From Rhodoferax sp. (GTDB lineage Bacteria; Pseudomonadota; Gammaproteobacteria; Burkholderiales; Burkholderiaceae_C), in the NCBI GenBank assembly GCA_029866205.1, contig JARWZT010000011.1:186001-250000 (forward strand): a stretch of 64,000 nucleotides of DNA, written 5' to 3'. The position numbers and the translations under genes are program-made. Below are positions 50,189 through 59,712 of the stretch, in pieces (position 1 is the stretch's first letter; every line of letters begins with the position of its first letter). Under the pieces are notes generated by a model. It was not told where the DNA came from and made no database searches. It saw nothing but the letters and a program-made list of their open reading frames with translations.

Positions 50189-51235
50189 TCAGGGGCGCCG
50201 CACCTCATAAACGCCAAGCTTCTTTTGGAGCGGCGCATCATCGGCAACAAAGACAAAGCAGGGGTCGGCGGCGGAGGCGTTCACCAGCGTGATGGGCGTG
50301 TAGCCGGGGATGCAGCAGGTATCTGCCGCGCCCAGGGCAAAGCTGGAGGCGTCAGCGGATACCGAGGTGGCGCCTTCAATCACATGAAATACCAGTGCCG
50401 TGGAGCGGGCAGGCAAGTTCAAAGTTTCTCCGGGGCGCAGCATCAAGGCAGAAAACCCCAAAATTTTCTGCGCATCACCTCCGGTTTCGGGATTGACATA
50501 GGCCACCTGTACCGCCTCAATGTTGGGCTGGGTTCGGGCCAGGGTCTGAAGCGCCATGCGTACATCAGCCCAGGCATACCGCAGCATGGGATACGCACTG
50601 GTACCGCGTACAAAAAGGGGCGCTGGCACCACGCCTCCGCGCTGATAGGCCATGCCGGCGGCATCGCCAGTGACCGTCTGCGCATTGCCTTCAGTGACAT
50701 ACGCGGCCTCCATGTAATAGACCATGGGCAAGTCCAATACGTCCAACCAGACCACGGGTTGGTCGCCGTCGTGGCCGTGTTCGTGCCACAAACCAGTGGG
50801 CGTCAGGATCAGGTCGCCACGCTCCATCACACATTTCTCACCATCGACTGTGGTGTAGGCGCCGGTACCCTCGACGATCATGCGAACCGCGTTAGGCGTA
50901 TGGCGATGTGCCGGAGCCCATTCGCCGGGCAGCAAGAGCTGCATTCCAAGGTAAATCGTGGAACTGGCTTGCATTTTTTCCAGACCGTGCCCCGGGTTGG
51001 CCAGCACCAGCACGCGGCGTTCCGCCTTTTCGATGGGAGTGAGCTCTCCGGCCTTGAGCAGCAAGGGCCGCAGCGCGGCATAGTTCCACGCGGTGGCACG
51101 GGTGCGTGGCGCGGGCTTGCCCGGGGGCAGCACGGCGCGCAGACTGGGCCACAGCGGCACCAGGTTTTGGGCGGTGAGATCGTCCCGGTAGTCTTGAGGT
51201 AGGTCTTCAAGGCGGCCCAGTTCTGGCATTGACAT
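50189..51235 (-). CDS. nagI: gentisate 1,2-dioxygenase
   Basis: 348 residues, a bicupin Fe(II) dioxygenase. The first cupin has PAHRHTPNAVRMIVEGTGAYTTVDGE (His ligands of the iron site) and WHEHGHDGD; the second is degenerate (LPARSTALVFHVIEGA). It cleaves gentisate between the carboxyl and hydroxyl to maleylpyruvate. ATG 51235 is chosen because AAGGAG lies 5 bases upstream; an extension to 51295 is not supported. First gene of the operon and divergent from a LysR regulator. Confidence 0.92.
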   Translation of the reverse strand: MSMPELGRLEDLPQDYRDDLTAQNLVPLWPSLRAVLPPGKPAPRTRATAWNYAALRPLLLKAGELTPIEKAERRVLVLANPGHGLEKMQASSTIYLGMQLLLPGEWAPAHRHTPNAVRMIVEGTGAYTTVDGEKCVMERGDLILTPTGLWHEHGHDGDQPVVWLDVLDLPMVYYMEAAYVTEGNAQTVTGDAAGMAYQRGGVVPAPLFVRGTSAYPMLRYAWADVRMALQTLARTQPNIEAVQVAYVNPETGGDAQKILGFSALMLRPGETLNLPARSTALVFHVIEGATSVSADASSFALGAADTCCIPGYTPITLVNASAADPCFVFVADDAPLQKKLGVYEVRRP

Positions 51236-51316
51236 ACGGTCTCCTTCGTGTTTTGGAATCCGGGGCAGCGTAAAAGGCCTTTGCGGCTTTGACAATCCAA
51301 GGCGTTTAATATGCTG

Positions 51317-51333
51317 TATTCGAAATTCGAATA
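51317..51333. promoter_or_regulatory. candidate LysR operator of the gentisate operon
   Basis: TATTCGAAATTCGAATA is a perfect 8-1-8 palindrome containing the T-N11-A LysR motif (TTCGAAATTCGAA). It lies 16 bases before the LysR start and about 82 bases upstream of the gentisate dioxygenase start, where an activator or autorepressor would bind. Confidence 0.65.
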
Positions 51334-51349
51334 AAACCCCCTCGACGCC

Positions 51350-52252
51350 ATGGCCCTAGAGACAATAGAAATCCGCCTGCTGCAGGTGTTTGACGCGATC
51401 TACCAAACCCGCAGCGTGAGCGTGGCCGCCGTCGCGCTGGATCTGGGCCAGCCGGCCGTCAGCGTGGCGCTCTCCAAGCTGCGCCACCACTTTGGCGACC
51501 CTTTGTTTGTGCGCACCTCCGGGGGCATGGAGCCCACGCCGTTTGGCGAGAGTCTGGTGCGTCCTGTGCGTGAGGTACTCAGAGCACTTGACGTGGTGAT
51601 GGGGCAACAAAACCATTTCTACCCCGGCACTTCGAAGCGCCTGTTTCGCATTTGCATGACCGATATCAGCCAGATGGTGCTGCTGCCCGGCCTGTTGAAA
51701 GCCCTGAGCGATGCCGCGCCGGGTGTGCGTATCGATGTGCTGCCACTGAGCAGCGACATTGCCCGCCTGCTGGAGAGTGGTGAAGCGGATCTGGCGCTTG
51801 GTTTGGTGCCGCAGCTAGACGCCGGGTTTCACCAAAACGTGCTTTTTTCACAGAAATTTGCCTGCATGGTCAGCGCCCACCACCCACGCATTCGGCATGC
51901 ACTGTCACTGGAGCAATTTGTGAGCGAAAACCACGCAGTGGTCAGTTCCTCGGGCGCAGCGCCCGTGATCTTGGACCAGGCCATAGAGCGCCTGGGTCTC
52001 AAACGCAAAATTTCGCTCAATATTCCCCATTTCATTGGCGCCGCGCTGGTCGTGGAACACACCGATTTGATACTCACCATCCCCGAACGCCTTGCCGATG
52101 TGCTGCACGGGCGCGCCGCCATCAAAATCTTTCCGGTGCCCTTTGAATTACCGCAATACGAAGTGAAACAGCACTGGCACGCGCGCTTTCACAACGACCC
52201 CGGCTCACAGTGGCTGCGCCGCGTGATTGCCGGATTGATGTCGGACAAATGA
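51350..52252 (+). CDS. LysR family regulator of gentisate operon
   Basis: 300 residues. HTH (IRLLQVFDAIYQTRSVSVAAV, LGQPAVSVALSKLRHHFGDPLF, typical of the NodD/NahR/LinR group) then effector domain (MTDISQMVLLPGLLKALSD). NahR-like regulators respond to aromatic acids such as salicylate. It is divergent from the nagI-K-X-L operon, with the palindrome between them, so it is its likely regulator. ATG 51350. Confidence 0.88.
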   Translation: MALETIEIRLLQVFDAIYQTRSVSVAAVALDLGQPAVSVALSKLRHHFGDPLFVRTSGGMEPTPFGESLVRPVREVLRALDVVMGQQNHFYPGTSKRLFRICMTDISQMVLLPGLLKALSDAAPGVRIDVLPLSSDIARLLESGEADLALGLVPQLDAGFHQNVLFSQKFACMVSAHHPRIRHALSLEQFVSENHAVVSSSGAAPVILDQAIERLGLKRKISLNIPHFIGAALVVEHTDLILTIPERLADVLHGRAAIKIFPVPFELPQYEVKQHWHARFHNDPGSQWLRRVIAGLMSDK

Positions 52253-52344
52253 GTAGGGGGGTAGGACTTACGCGCCAAGTGCCTTCGGCGGGTACGGAAA
52301 TCACAGAGATACCGATGAAACGATTCTTCGGATCAACTAAAAAC

Positions 52345-52374
52345 AAAAAAGCCCCGCTCTTGTGAAGCGAGGCT
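52345..52374 (-). terminator. terminator after tRNA-Thr
   Basis: Minus-strand AGCCTCGCT (52374-52366) pairs with AGCGGGGCT (52358-52350; one G-T pair) and is followed by TTTTTTG. It lies 17 bases after the tRNA 3' end. Confidence 0.8.
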
Positions 52375-52390
52375 AAATTGTTGATTTTAT

Positions 52391-52466
52391 TGGTGCCGGA
52401 GAGATGAATCGAACACCCGACCTTCTCATTACGAATGAGCTGCTCTACCGACTGAGCTACACCGGC
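52391..52466 (-). tRNA. tRNA-Thr (anticodon CGU)
   Basis: 76 nt including an encoded CCA. The acceptor stem is GCCGGTG...CTCCGGCACCA-like, the D-arm has GTAGCTCAGTCGGTAGAGC, the anticodon loop is TTCGTAA (anticodon CGT) and the T-arm GGGTGTTCGATTCATC. It agrees with E. coli ThrW-type. It lies alone between a LysR gene and fbp, with a terminator downstream. Confidence 0.97.
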
Positions 52467-52503
52467 GCACCTCGTAATTATAGCGAGCGGGTGCTGGCTC
52501 TTT

Positions 52504-53526
52504 TCATCCGTGGGCGACCTGTTCTGCGTAATAACGGGTCGCGCGTTCGACCTCGTTTTTGGAACCCAAGACCACGCTCACGCGTTGGTGCAGTTGCTCC
52601 GGCGCAATGTCTAATATTCGCTGCTTTCCGTTGGTGGAGGCGCCTCCGGCCTGCTCGATCAGCCAAGACATCGGGTTGGCCTCGTACATCAGGCGCAATT
52701 TGCCGGGCTTGTTGGGTTCGCGTTGGTCCCAGGGGTACATGAACACACCGCCACGCGTCAGAATACGGTGTACATCGGCCACCATGCTGGCAATCCAGCG
52801 CATGTTGAAGTTCTTGCCGCGCGGGCCGTCGGTGCCCTGCAGGCATTCGTCGATGTAGCGGCGCGTGGGCGCGTCCCAGTGGCGCATATTGCTCATGTTG
52901 ATGGCAAATTCTTGCGTGTCCTCGGGCACTTTCACATGTTCTTGGGTCAACACAAATGAGCCCTGCTCGCGGTCAAGCGTGAACATGGCTACTCCCTGAC
53001 CCACCGTCAGCACCAGCGTGGTTTGCGGGCCATAGACGCAGTACCCGGCGGCCACTTGCTGGTTGCCGGCCTGCAGAAAATCGGCTTCTGTGACGGCGGG
53101 GCCTTCGGGCTTGCGCAGCACGCTAAAAATGGTGCCAATGCTCACATTGACGTCGATGTTGCTGGAGCCGTCCAAGGGGTCAAACAGCAGCAGGTATTCG
53201 CCCTGGGGGTAGCGGTTGGGTACGACGTAGATGTCTTCCATCTCTTCACTGGCCATGGCCGCCAGGTGGCCGCCCCATTCGTTGGCCTCAATCAGAACCT
53301 CGTTGGCGATGATGTCGAGCTTTTTTTGGATTTCGCCTTGCACGTTTTCGTTTTGGGTCTCACTGGTCCCCAGCACGCCACCCAAAGCACCTTTGTTCAC
53401 GGCGTGGCTGATACTTTTGCAGGCGCGGGCGACCACTTCCAGCAGCAGGCGAAGTTGGGAAGGAATGCTGCCATCCACGCGTTGTTGCTCGACCAGATAG
53501 CGCGTAAGGGAGACATGGTTTGCCAT
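52504..53526 (-). CDS. fbp: fructose-1,6-bisphosphatase class I
   Basis: 340 residues. Signature [24 protein letters not shown] (metal site) near 115-140, with the early [10 protein letters not shown], and ending region [26 protein letters not shown]. It makes fructose-6-phosphate in gluconeogenesis, in the cytosol. ATG 53526. pepN lies upstream on the same strand with a 21-base gap, and the tRNA-Thr follows downstream. Confidence 0.96.
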   Translation of the reverse strand: MANHVSLTRYLVEQQRVDGSIPSQLRLLLEVVARACKSISHAVNKGALGGVLGTSETQNENVQGEIQKKLDIIANEVLIEANEWGGHLAAMASEEMEDIYVVPNRYPQGEYLLLFDPLDGSSNIDVNVSIGTIFSVLRKPEGPAVTEADFLQAGNQQVAAGYCVYGPQTTLVLTVGQGVAMFTLDREQGSFVLTQEHVKVPEDTQEFAINMSNMRHWDAPTRRYIDECLQGTDGPRGKNFNMRWIASMVADVHRILTRGGVFMYPWDQREPNKPGKLRLMYEANPMSWLIEQAGGASTNGKQRILDIAPEQLHQRVSVVLGSKNEVERATRYYAEQVAHG

Positions 53527-53547
53527 AGGTTTGCCTTTGTGGGGTGA

Positions 53548-56268
53548 TTATTCGGCCAGCGCGTGGTCAATAACCTCGCGCACGTCGTTGCTCAGGTCGG
53601 ATTTGGCGGCTACCCGCTGCAGCGCCTCGCGCGCACCGCTTCGGTAGGGTTCGGCCAGGCGCTTCCAGCGGTCCAAGGCGCGCGCCAAGCGGGCGGCGAC
53701 TTGCGGGTTGATCGCGTCCAGCGCAAGCACTTGCTGGCTCCAGAACACATAACCCGCCGCATCCGCCCGATGGAAGCCCCCCGGGTTGGCACTGCAGTAG
53801 CTGAAGATGACACTGCGCGCGCGGTTGGGGTTGCGGATATTGAAATCCGGATGCTCCAGAAGTTGGCGTACCTCGCGCAGCACGTTGCCACCCCGGTCGC
53901 AGGCGCCCGCCTGCATGGCAAACCATTTGTCCAGCACCAGCGCTTCATCCTTGAACTGAGCATGAAAAATCTGCAAAGCCCGCACTGCCAGTGGGTGGCC
54001 ACAGCCAATCAAGGCTTGCAGGGCATTGGACTGGTCCGTCATGTTGCTGGCACTTTTGAAGCGTTGCAGCGCTTTGCCCGGCCACACCGGGTCGCCCGCG
54101 GCGTGGGCTGCCAGGCACCGATACGCCAGAGCCTGACCCACCAAGGCGCGTCGCCCCGCCGACGCGGGATCCGGGCGAAATCCTCCACTGTCCTGGTGGG
54201 CGGCGTAGGCCCATTCCCAGTCGGCAGTGAGTGCGGTTGCCAGTTGCACGCGCATGGCCTCGCGCACGGCGTGTATGCGCTGAGGGTCCACCACGGCCAA
54301 CTGCTCGGCGATATAAACCTCGGAGGGCAGGGTGAGCACCAATTCTTTGAACGCCGCGTCCAGTCGGGGGTGGCGCAGGACGTCGCGCAGGGCGTTCAGC
54401 ACGGTCACGTCGAGCAGCTGCTCTGCGTTACCTTCGGCCTGAATGGCTGCCAAGGCACGGCGCAAGAGCAGGCGTTGGCCCGCTTCCCAGCGGTTGAACG
54501 GATCACTGTCGTGGGCCAGCAGGGTGAGCAATTGCGCGTCGGTGTATTCAAAATCCAGCACCACCGGCGCAGAAAACCCGCGCAGGATGGACGGCACCGG
54601 TTCTTCGGCCACATTGACGAAGGTGATGGACTGGTTCTGCTCGGTCATCACCAGCAGGTAATTGTTGACCGGGGCACTGTCGCTGTTAATTTGAAGGGGC
54701 AGGGCGGCACCCGTGTGGGCGCCTACCAGGCCCAGCCGTACCGGGATCACAAAGGGCGACTTGCCGTCCTGGCCCGGCGTGGGCGCACAGTTTTGCATCA
54801 GGGTGAGCGTGTAGGTCTGAGCGGCGGCATCAAACTGGCCGCTGGCCGTGAGGTGCGGGGTGCCCGCCTGGCTGTACCAACGTTTGAACTGGGGCAAGTG
54901 GGCCGCCAGGCTGGAGTCGGGGTTGGCATCGGCAATCGACTGGGCAAAGTCGTCGCAGGTGACGGCCTGGCCGTCAAAGCGCTCGAAATACAGCTTCATG
55001 CCGCGCGCGAACCCCGCGCGTCCGGACGACTCGGCGCCTTGGGCCGCAAGCGTCTGCATCATGCGAACCACTTCAGCGCCTTTTTCGTAGATGGTGACGG
55101 TGTAGAAATTGTTGATTTCCACGTAGCTATCGGGCCGCACCGCATGGGCCATCGGGCCCGCGTCTTCAGGAAATTGGGCACTGCGCAGCACGCGCACGTC
55201 TTCGATGCGCTTGACCGCTCGGGCGGACGGATCGGCGCACAGGTCTTGGCTGAACTCCTGGTCGCGAAACACCGTCAGGCCTTCCTTCAGGCTGAGCTGG
55301 AACCAGTCGCGGCAGGTAATGCGATTACCCGTCCAGTTGTGGAAGTATTCATGGCCCACCACGCTCTCGATGTTGGCGTAGTCAACATCAGTGGCGGTGG
55401 CAGGATTGGCCAGCACGTACTTGGTGTTAAAGATGTTCAGGCCCTTGTTTTCCATGGCGCCCATGTTGAAGTCGCTGGTGGCCACAATCATGAAGCGCTC
55501 CAGGTCGAGCGGCAGTCCGAAGCGCGCCTCGTCCCAGGCCACCGAGGCCATGAGCGAGTTCATGGCGTGCTCGGTTTTGTCGAGGTCACCAGGGCGCACA
55601 TAGACCTGCAACAGGTGTTCTTTGCCTGCTAACGAACTTATCCGCTGTTCACGGCACACCAGTTGCCCTGCCACGAGCGCAAACAAGTACGCCGGCTTCT
55701 TGTGTGGGTCCACCCATTGCGCAAAGTGGCGGCCGTCGGGCAAGTCGCCCTGGTCCACCAGGTTGCCGTTGGAAAGCAGCACCGGGTAGGCCGTCTTGTC
55801 GGCACGCAGGGTCACACTAAAGCTGGCCATCACATCGGGGCGGTCCAGGTAGTAGGTGATGCGGCGAAAGCCCTCGGCCTCACACTGGGTGAAAAACGAA
55901 TCGTTGCTGACGTACAAGCCCATGAGCTTGGTGTTTTTTACCGGCGCACAGGTAGTGAATATTTCCAGCGCAAAGGGCGCAGGCCCCTCCGGCAGATTTT
56001 CGAGCACCAGTTTGTCGCCGTCCATCTTGAAGGAGGTGCCTTGGCCGTTGACCAACACACGCGCAAGGTTGAGCTCTTCACCGTCCAAGCGCAGTGCTTG
56101 CGCGGGCACGTCTGGGTTGCGGCGCAGCGTCATTTTGTTGAGAACCCGGGTTTTGGCCGGGTCCAGGTCAAATGCCAAATCAACGCTGTCAATCCAGAAT
56201 GCCGGTGGCGTGTAGTCGCCCCGGCGCACGGTGGTGGCGGGTGCTTGGCCTTCGCGAAGGGTGAACAT
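53548..56268 (-). CDS. pepN: aminopeptidase N
   Basis: 906 residues, M1 family. GAMENKGLNIFNTKYVLA is the exopeptidase GAMEN motif; VGHEYFHNWTGNRITCRDWF has the HExxH zinc site with the later Glu in LSLKEGLTVF. Domain order and length match E. coli PepN (about 870). It removes N-terminal residues from peptides in the cytosol. ATG 56268 has GGAGCGTTACCC upstream. It lies between prfB and fbp on the minus strand. Confidence 0.96.
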   Translation of the reverse strand: MFTLREGQAPATTVRRGDYTPPAFWIDSVDLAFDLDPAKTRVLNKMTLRRNPDVPAQALRLDGEELNLARVLVNGQGTSFKMDGDKLVLENLPEGPAPFALEIFTTCAPVKNTKLMGLYVSNDSFFTQCEAEGFRRITYYLDRPDVMASFSVTLRADKTAYPVLLSNGNLVDQGDLPDGRHFAQWVDPHKKPAYLFALVAGQLVCREQRISSLAGKEHLLQVYVRPGDLDKTEHAMNSLMASVAWDEARFGLPLDLERFMIVATSDFNMGAMENKGLNIFNTKYVLANPATATDVDYANIESVVGHEYFHNWTGNRITCRDWFQLSLKEGLTVFRDQEFSQDLCADPSARAVKRIEDVRVLRSAQFPEDAGPMAHAVRPDSYVEINNFYTVTIYEKGAEVVRMMQTLAAQGAESSGRAGFARGMKLYFERFDGQAVTCDDFAQSIADANPDSSLAAHLPQFKRWYSQAGTPHLTASGQFDAAAQTYTLTLMQNCAPTPGQDGKSPFVIPVRLGLVGAHTGAALPLQINSDSAPVNNYLLVMTEQNQSITFVNVAEEPVPSILRGFSAPVVLDFEYTDAQLLTLLAHDSDPFNRWEAGQRLLLRRALAAIQAEGNAEQLLDVTVLNALRDVLRHPRLDAAFKELVLTLPSEVYIAEQLAVVDPQRIHAVREAMRVQLATALTADWEWAYAAHQDSGGFRPDPASAGRRALVGQALAYRCLAAHAAGDPVWPGKALQRFKSASNMTDQSNALQALIGCGHPLAVRALQIFHAQFKDEALVLDKWFAMQAGACDRGGNVLREVRQLLEHPDFNIRNPNRARSVIFSYCSANPGGFHRADAAGYVFWSQQVLALDAINPQVAARLARALDRWKRLAEPYRSGAREALQRVAAKSDLSNDVREVIDHALAE

Positions 56269-56312
56269 GGGTAACGCTCCTTAGATGGTGGGGCCCGTGC
56301 GGCCCTCTTGTG

Positions 56313-57417
56313 TCAAACGCCTTGCTTGAGCGAGGCTTGGATAAAGGGGTCCAGATCGCCGTCCAGCACTTTTTGTGTGGCTGACGTCTCGTAATTGGTG
56401 CGCAGGTCTTTGATGCGGCTGTTGTCCAGCACATAGCTGCGAATCTGGTGGCCCCAGCCGACGTCGGTTTTGGTGTCTTCGAGCTTTTGCTGCGCTTCTT
56501 GCTGCTTGCGCAGCTCAAAGTCGTACAGGCGGCTGCGCAGGCGCTTCCAGGCCACGTCGCGGTTGCCATGCTGGCTGCGACCGTCCTGGCATTGCACCAC
56601 GATGCCGGTGGGAATATGGGTCAAACGCACCGCCGAATCGGTCTTGTTGATGTGCTGTCCGCCTGCGCCGCTGGCCCGGAAGGTGTCCACCCGCACGTCT
56701 GAGGGGTTGATGTCGATCTCGATCGAGTCATCAATCTCGGGGTACACAAACACGCTGGCAAAGCTGGTGTGGCGCCCCCCGGAGCTGTCAAACGGCGACT
56801 TGCGCACCAAGCGGTGCACGCCGGTTTCGGTGCGCAGCAGACCAAAAGCGTACTCGCCCTCGATCTTGATGGTTGCGCCCTTGATGCCGGCAATGTCGCC
56901 GCCGGTTTCGTCTTCCACCGTGGTGGCAAACCCTTTGCGCTCGGCATAGCGCAGGTACTGGCGCAGCAGCATGCTGGCCCAATCGCAGGCCTCGGTGCCC
57001 CCGGCGCCCGCCTGAATGTCGAGAAAGCAGTTCAACGGATCGGCCGGGTTGTTAAACATGCGGCGGAATTCCAAGCCCTCAATGGTGGTGGCCAAGGTGG
57101 CGGCTTCGGCTTCGATGGTGATCAGGCCCGCTTCGTCCGCGTCTTCCTTGGACATTTCGAACAGCTCGGTGTTGTCGGCCAGTTCCCGGTCGAGCTCGTC
57201 CAAGGTCACGACGACGCCTTCAAGCGCTTTTTTCTCTTTACCAAGCTCTTGCGCGCGCTTGGGGTCGTTCCAGACGGTGGGGTCTTCTAGTGACGCGTTA
57301 ACGGTGCGCAGACGTTCCGACTTGGCAGGGTAGTCAAAGATACCCCCGAAGTTCGGTAGTGCGCGCGCTGAGGTCAGCGAGTTGGGTGCCGATGAGGTTG
57401 ATGCGTTCTGCTTCCAT
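56313..57417 (-). CDS. prfB: peptide chain release factor 2 with programmed +1 frameshift
   Basis: 367 residues after frameshifting. The first 27 codons from ATG 57417 (AGGAAA upstream) end in CTT TGA at 57339-57334. Slipping by +1 reads GAC from 57335 and continues to the stop at 56313. The site CTTTGAC is preceded by the Shine-Dalgarno-like GGGGGT, as in most bacterial prfB genes. The main frame carries the stop-recognition motif SPF ([11 protein letters not shown]) and the catalytic GGQ ([14 protein letters not shown]). RF2 reads UGA/UAA, so low RF2 favours frameshift and autoregulates its own level. A plain ATG-to-stop call would miss the first 69 residues. Confidence 0.95.
57334..57350 (-). 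promoter_or_regulatory. prfB: prfB programmed +1 frameshift site
   Basis: Minus-strand CGGGGGTATCTTTGA (about 57348-57334). The in-frame TGA at 57336-57334 follows the slippery CTT, and GGGGGT lies 3 bases before it, as the internal Shine-Dalgarno element. Confidence 0.92.
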
Positions 57418-57520
57418 GGGGGTTTCCTGCGAAATGGGTGAATTGGGGGTATTTTCTCACGCGCGCCCGGACCGGGCGTTTTGCCAAGGGCCCGGGCACT
57501 GCCGAACCTGCGCTGATGCG

Positions 57521-59167
57521 CTAGGGGTGGGTGATTTCCGGGGCCAGCGTCTGGATCGCCTGAAAATGGGTCAGGAAGACCTGACCGCTCAGATGGTGCA
57601 AAAAGTCGGTCGATTGCAGGCGGTCCATGACCGGGCCCTTGACCTCGCTCAGGTGCAAGGCGATATGGGAGTCACGCAGGCGCTTTTCGATGGACTCGAG
57701 ACTTTCCAGCGCGCTGGCGTCAATGTCGTTGATGGCGGAGCATTGCAAAACCACGTGGTCCAGCGCCTCAGAGCGAGCGACCGCCTGGTTGATGCGGTCC
57801 TCCAGGGCCCTGGAGTTGGCAAAGTACAGGCTCTCATCCACCCGCAGGCTCAGAACCTTGGGGCTGCACAGCACCTTGTGGCGCAAAACATTGCGGAAAT
57901 ACTCGGTACCCGGCACCAGACCCACCTCCGCGATGTGCGGGCGACTGGTGCGAAACAGGAACAGCGCCAGTGAAACGCCCACCCCAAGCACCAAACCGGT
58001 TTCAACGCCCTGCAGCAGCGTCACCAGCAAAGTCGTCAGGCCGGCCAGAAAGTCGGTCTTGGAATAGCGCCAGGTGCGTGCCAGCATGGGCAAGTCCACC
58101 AGCGACAACACGGCCACCACAATCGTCGCCGCCAGCGTGGCTTGGGGCAGGTAATACAGAGCCGGAGTCAAAAACAAAGACGCCAACGCAATACCTACGG
58201 CGGTAAAGGCCCCGGCCGCGGGTGTTCGTGCACCCGCGTCAAAGTTCACCACCGAACGGGCGAATCCGCCGGTCACCGGGAACCCACCACTCAGCGCCGC
58301 AGACAGATTGCTGCCGCCCAAGGCCACGAGCTCCTGGTCCGGGTCGATACGTTGGCGCCGTTTGGCGGCCAGTGTTTGACCCACTGACACCGATTCCACA
58401 AACCCGACCACGCTGATCAGCAAAGCAGGCACTGCCAGCGCGTGCCAAAGCGCACTGTCCCACACCGGCAAGGTCAGTGGCGGCAGGCCTTGGGGCACTT
58501 TGCCCACAATCTTGAGGCCCTGTGCCTGCCAGTCCAGAGCCCAAGCGAGCGCGGTAGAAGCGGCAATGGCCACCACGGGCCCCGCTTTGGTCACCCAGTC
58601 TGCGGTCCGCGCACTCCAGCCCATGCCCATCAGGAGTGGCTTAAGCGCCGTACGGGTCCAGGCCAGTGTGCCGATCACCCCGGCTCCCAAGGCCAGGGTC
58701 AGTCCGTGGGTATGGGGTAACTGCTGTACCAGCGACCCGGCGAGTTCGACAAAGTTGTGTCCCCCGGCCTGTACACCCAGCAGAACTTTGAGTTGGCTGG
58801 CAGCGATCAGGAGGCCCGAAGCCGAGATAAAGCCTGAAATCACAGGGTGACTTAAAAAATTGGCCAAAAACCCCAGCCGCAGCACGCCCATGATCAGCAG
58901 CATGGCACCCGACAGAAAGGCCAGGGTCAGGGCCACAGTGCCATAGGTGGCCGTGCCCAGGGGGGCGAGCTCGCCAACCGTCGCAGCCGTCATGAGCGAC
59001 ACCACGGCCACAGGTCCAACTGCCAAGACGCGACTTGTGCCAAAAAGCGCGTACACCACTAGCGGCGCCACGCTGGCATACAGACCTGCCTCGGGCGGCA
59101 AGCCGGCCAGCATGGCGTAGGCCAGACTCTGCGGGATCAGCATGATCGTGACGATCAGGGCAGCCAC
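57521..59167 (-). CDS. SulP family inorganic anion (sulfate) transporter
   Basis: 548 residues from GTG 59167. About ten transmembrane segments ([57 protein letters not shown]) are followed by a cytosolic STAS domain ([22 protein letters not shown]). SulP proteins import sulfate, bicarbonate or related anions. The frame stays open upstream to about 59280 and encodes LQWAPRYDRETLISDL, which resembles the usual N-terminus, but has no ATG, GTG or TTG there; the true start may be an unusual codon. It follows the YeeE/YedE pair and may belong to the same sulfur operon. Confidence 0.85.
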   Translation of the reverse strand: MAALIVTIMLIPQSLAYAMLAGLPPEAGLYASVAPLVVYALFGTSRVLAVGPVAVVSLMTAATVGELAPLGTATYGTVALTLAFLSGAMLLIMGVLRLGFLANFLSHPVISGFISASGLLIAASQLKVLLGVQAGGHNFVELAGSLVQQLPHTHGLTLALGAGVIGTLAWTRTALKPLLMGMGWSARTADWVTKAGPVVAIAASTALAWALDWQAQGLKIVGKVPQGLPPLTLPVWDSALWHALAVPALLISVVGFVESVSVGQTLAAKRRQRIDPDQELVALGGSNLSAALSGGFPVTGGFARSVVNFDAGARTPAAGAFTAVGIALASLFLTPALYYLPQATLAATIVVAVLSLVDLPMLARTWRYSKTDFLAGLTTLLVTLLQGVETGLVLGVGVSLALFLFRTSRPHIAEVGLVPGTEYFRNVLRHKVLCSPKVLSLRVDESLYFANSRALEDRINQAVARSEALDHVVLQCSAINDIDASALESLESIEKRLRDSHIALHLSEVKGPVMDRLQSTDFLHHLSGQVFLTHFQAIQTLAPEITHP

Positions 59168-59283
59168 CAGATCGCTGATCAGCGTCTCACGGTCGTAGCG
59201 CGGCGCCCACTGCAGAATCGCAAGCTGGGGTAAAAATGATTGAAATTTCAGGGTCGTACCTGCGGTGCGGGTGTGGCCCAGAT

Positions 59284-59712
59284 TCAGGTGCGCGGTGTGC
59301 GCAGCCAGCGGTCCGCTTTTTCAAACAAGACCATGCCCACCAACATGGCGGCGACAAAGACTGCCGCCTTGGTTTGTCCAGAGGCCAGCGACACCAGCGC
59401 TGGCCCTGGGCAAAACCCCGCCAATCCCCAACCCGCCCCAAAGAGCATCGAGCCCAGCACCAAGCGCTTGTCAACCGACTCCGCCTGGGGCCAATGCAGC
59501 GCTCCGCCCAGAAAGGTCAGGGTCCGTTTTTTGGCCACGGCAAACGCAGCTACGCCCACCGCAATGGCCCCACCCATCACCAAGGCCAAAGATGGATCCC
59601 AGGCGCCGGCCAGATCCAGAAAGCCCAGCACTTTGCCCGGGTCCGTCATGCCCGACAACATCAGGCCCAGCCCGAACAGCAGACCCACCAAAAACTCGGT
59701 CAGTCGGTTCAT
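59284..59712 (-). CDS. YeeE/YedE family protein (thiosulfate/sulfur transporter half, PmpB-like)
   Basis: 142 residues, about four membrane helices. It has LVGLLFGLGLMLSGMTDPGKVLGFLDLAGAWDPSLALVMGGA and GAGWGLAGFCPGPALVSLASG, the conserved CPGP motif of the second half of the Pmp/YeeE pair. It probably transports thiosulfate or a persulfide-related species. Its ATG (59712) overlaps the stop of the next half-gene (ATGA). It ends just before the SulP transporter region. Confidence 0.87.
   Translation of the reverse strand: MNRLTEFLVGLLFGLGLMLSGMTDPGKVLGFLDLAGAWDPSLALVMGGAIAVGVAAFAVAKKRTLTFLGGALHWPQAESVDKRLVLGSMLFGAGWGLAGFCPGPALVSLASGQTKAAVFVAAMLVGMVLFEKADRWLRTPRT

Noticed and set aside
53563..55632. 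689-codon frame antisense to pepN
   Set aside because: Shadow of pepN; no motifs.
57440..57500. Terminator upstream of prfB
   Set aside because: The stem CGCCC/GGGCG is short, and the TTTT follows only on the plus strand, where no gene is read.
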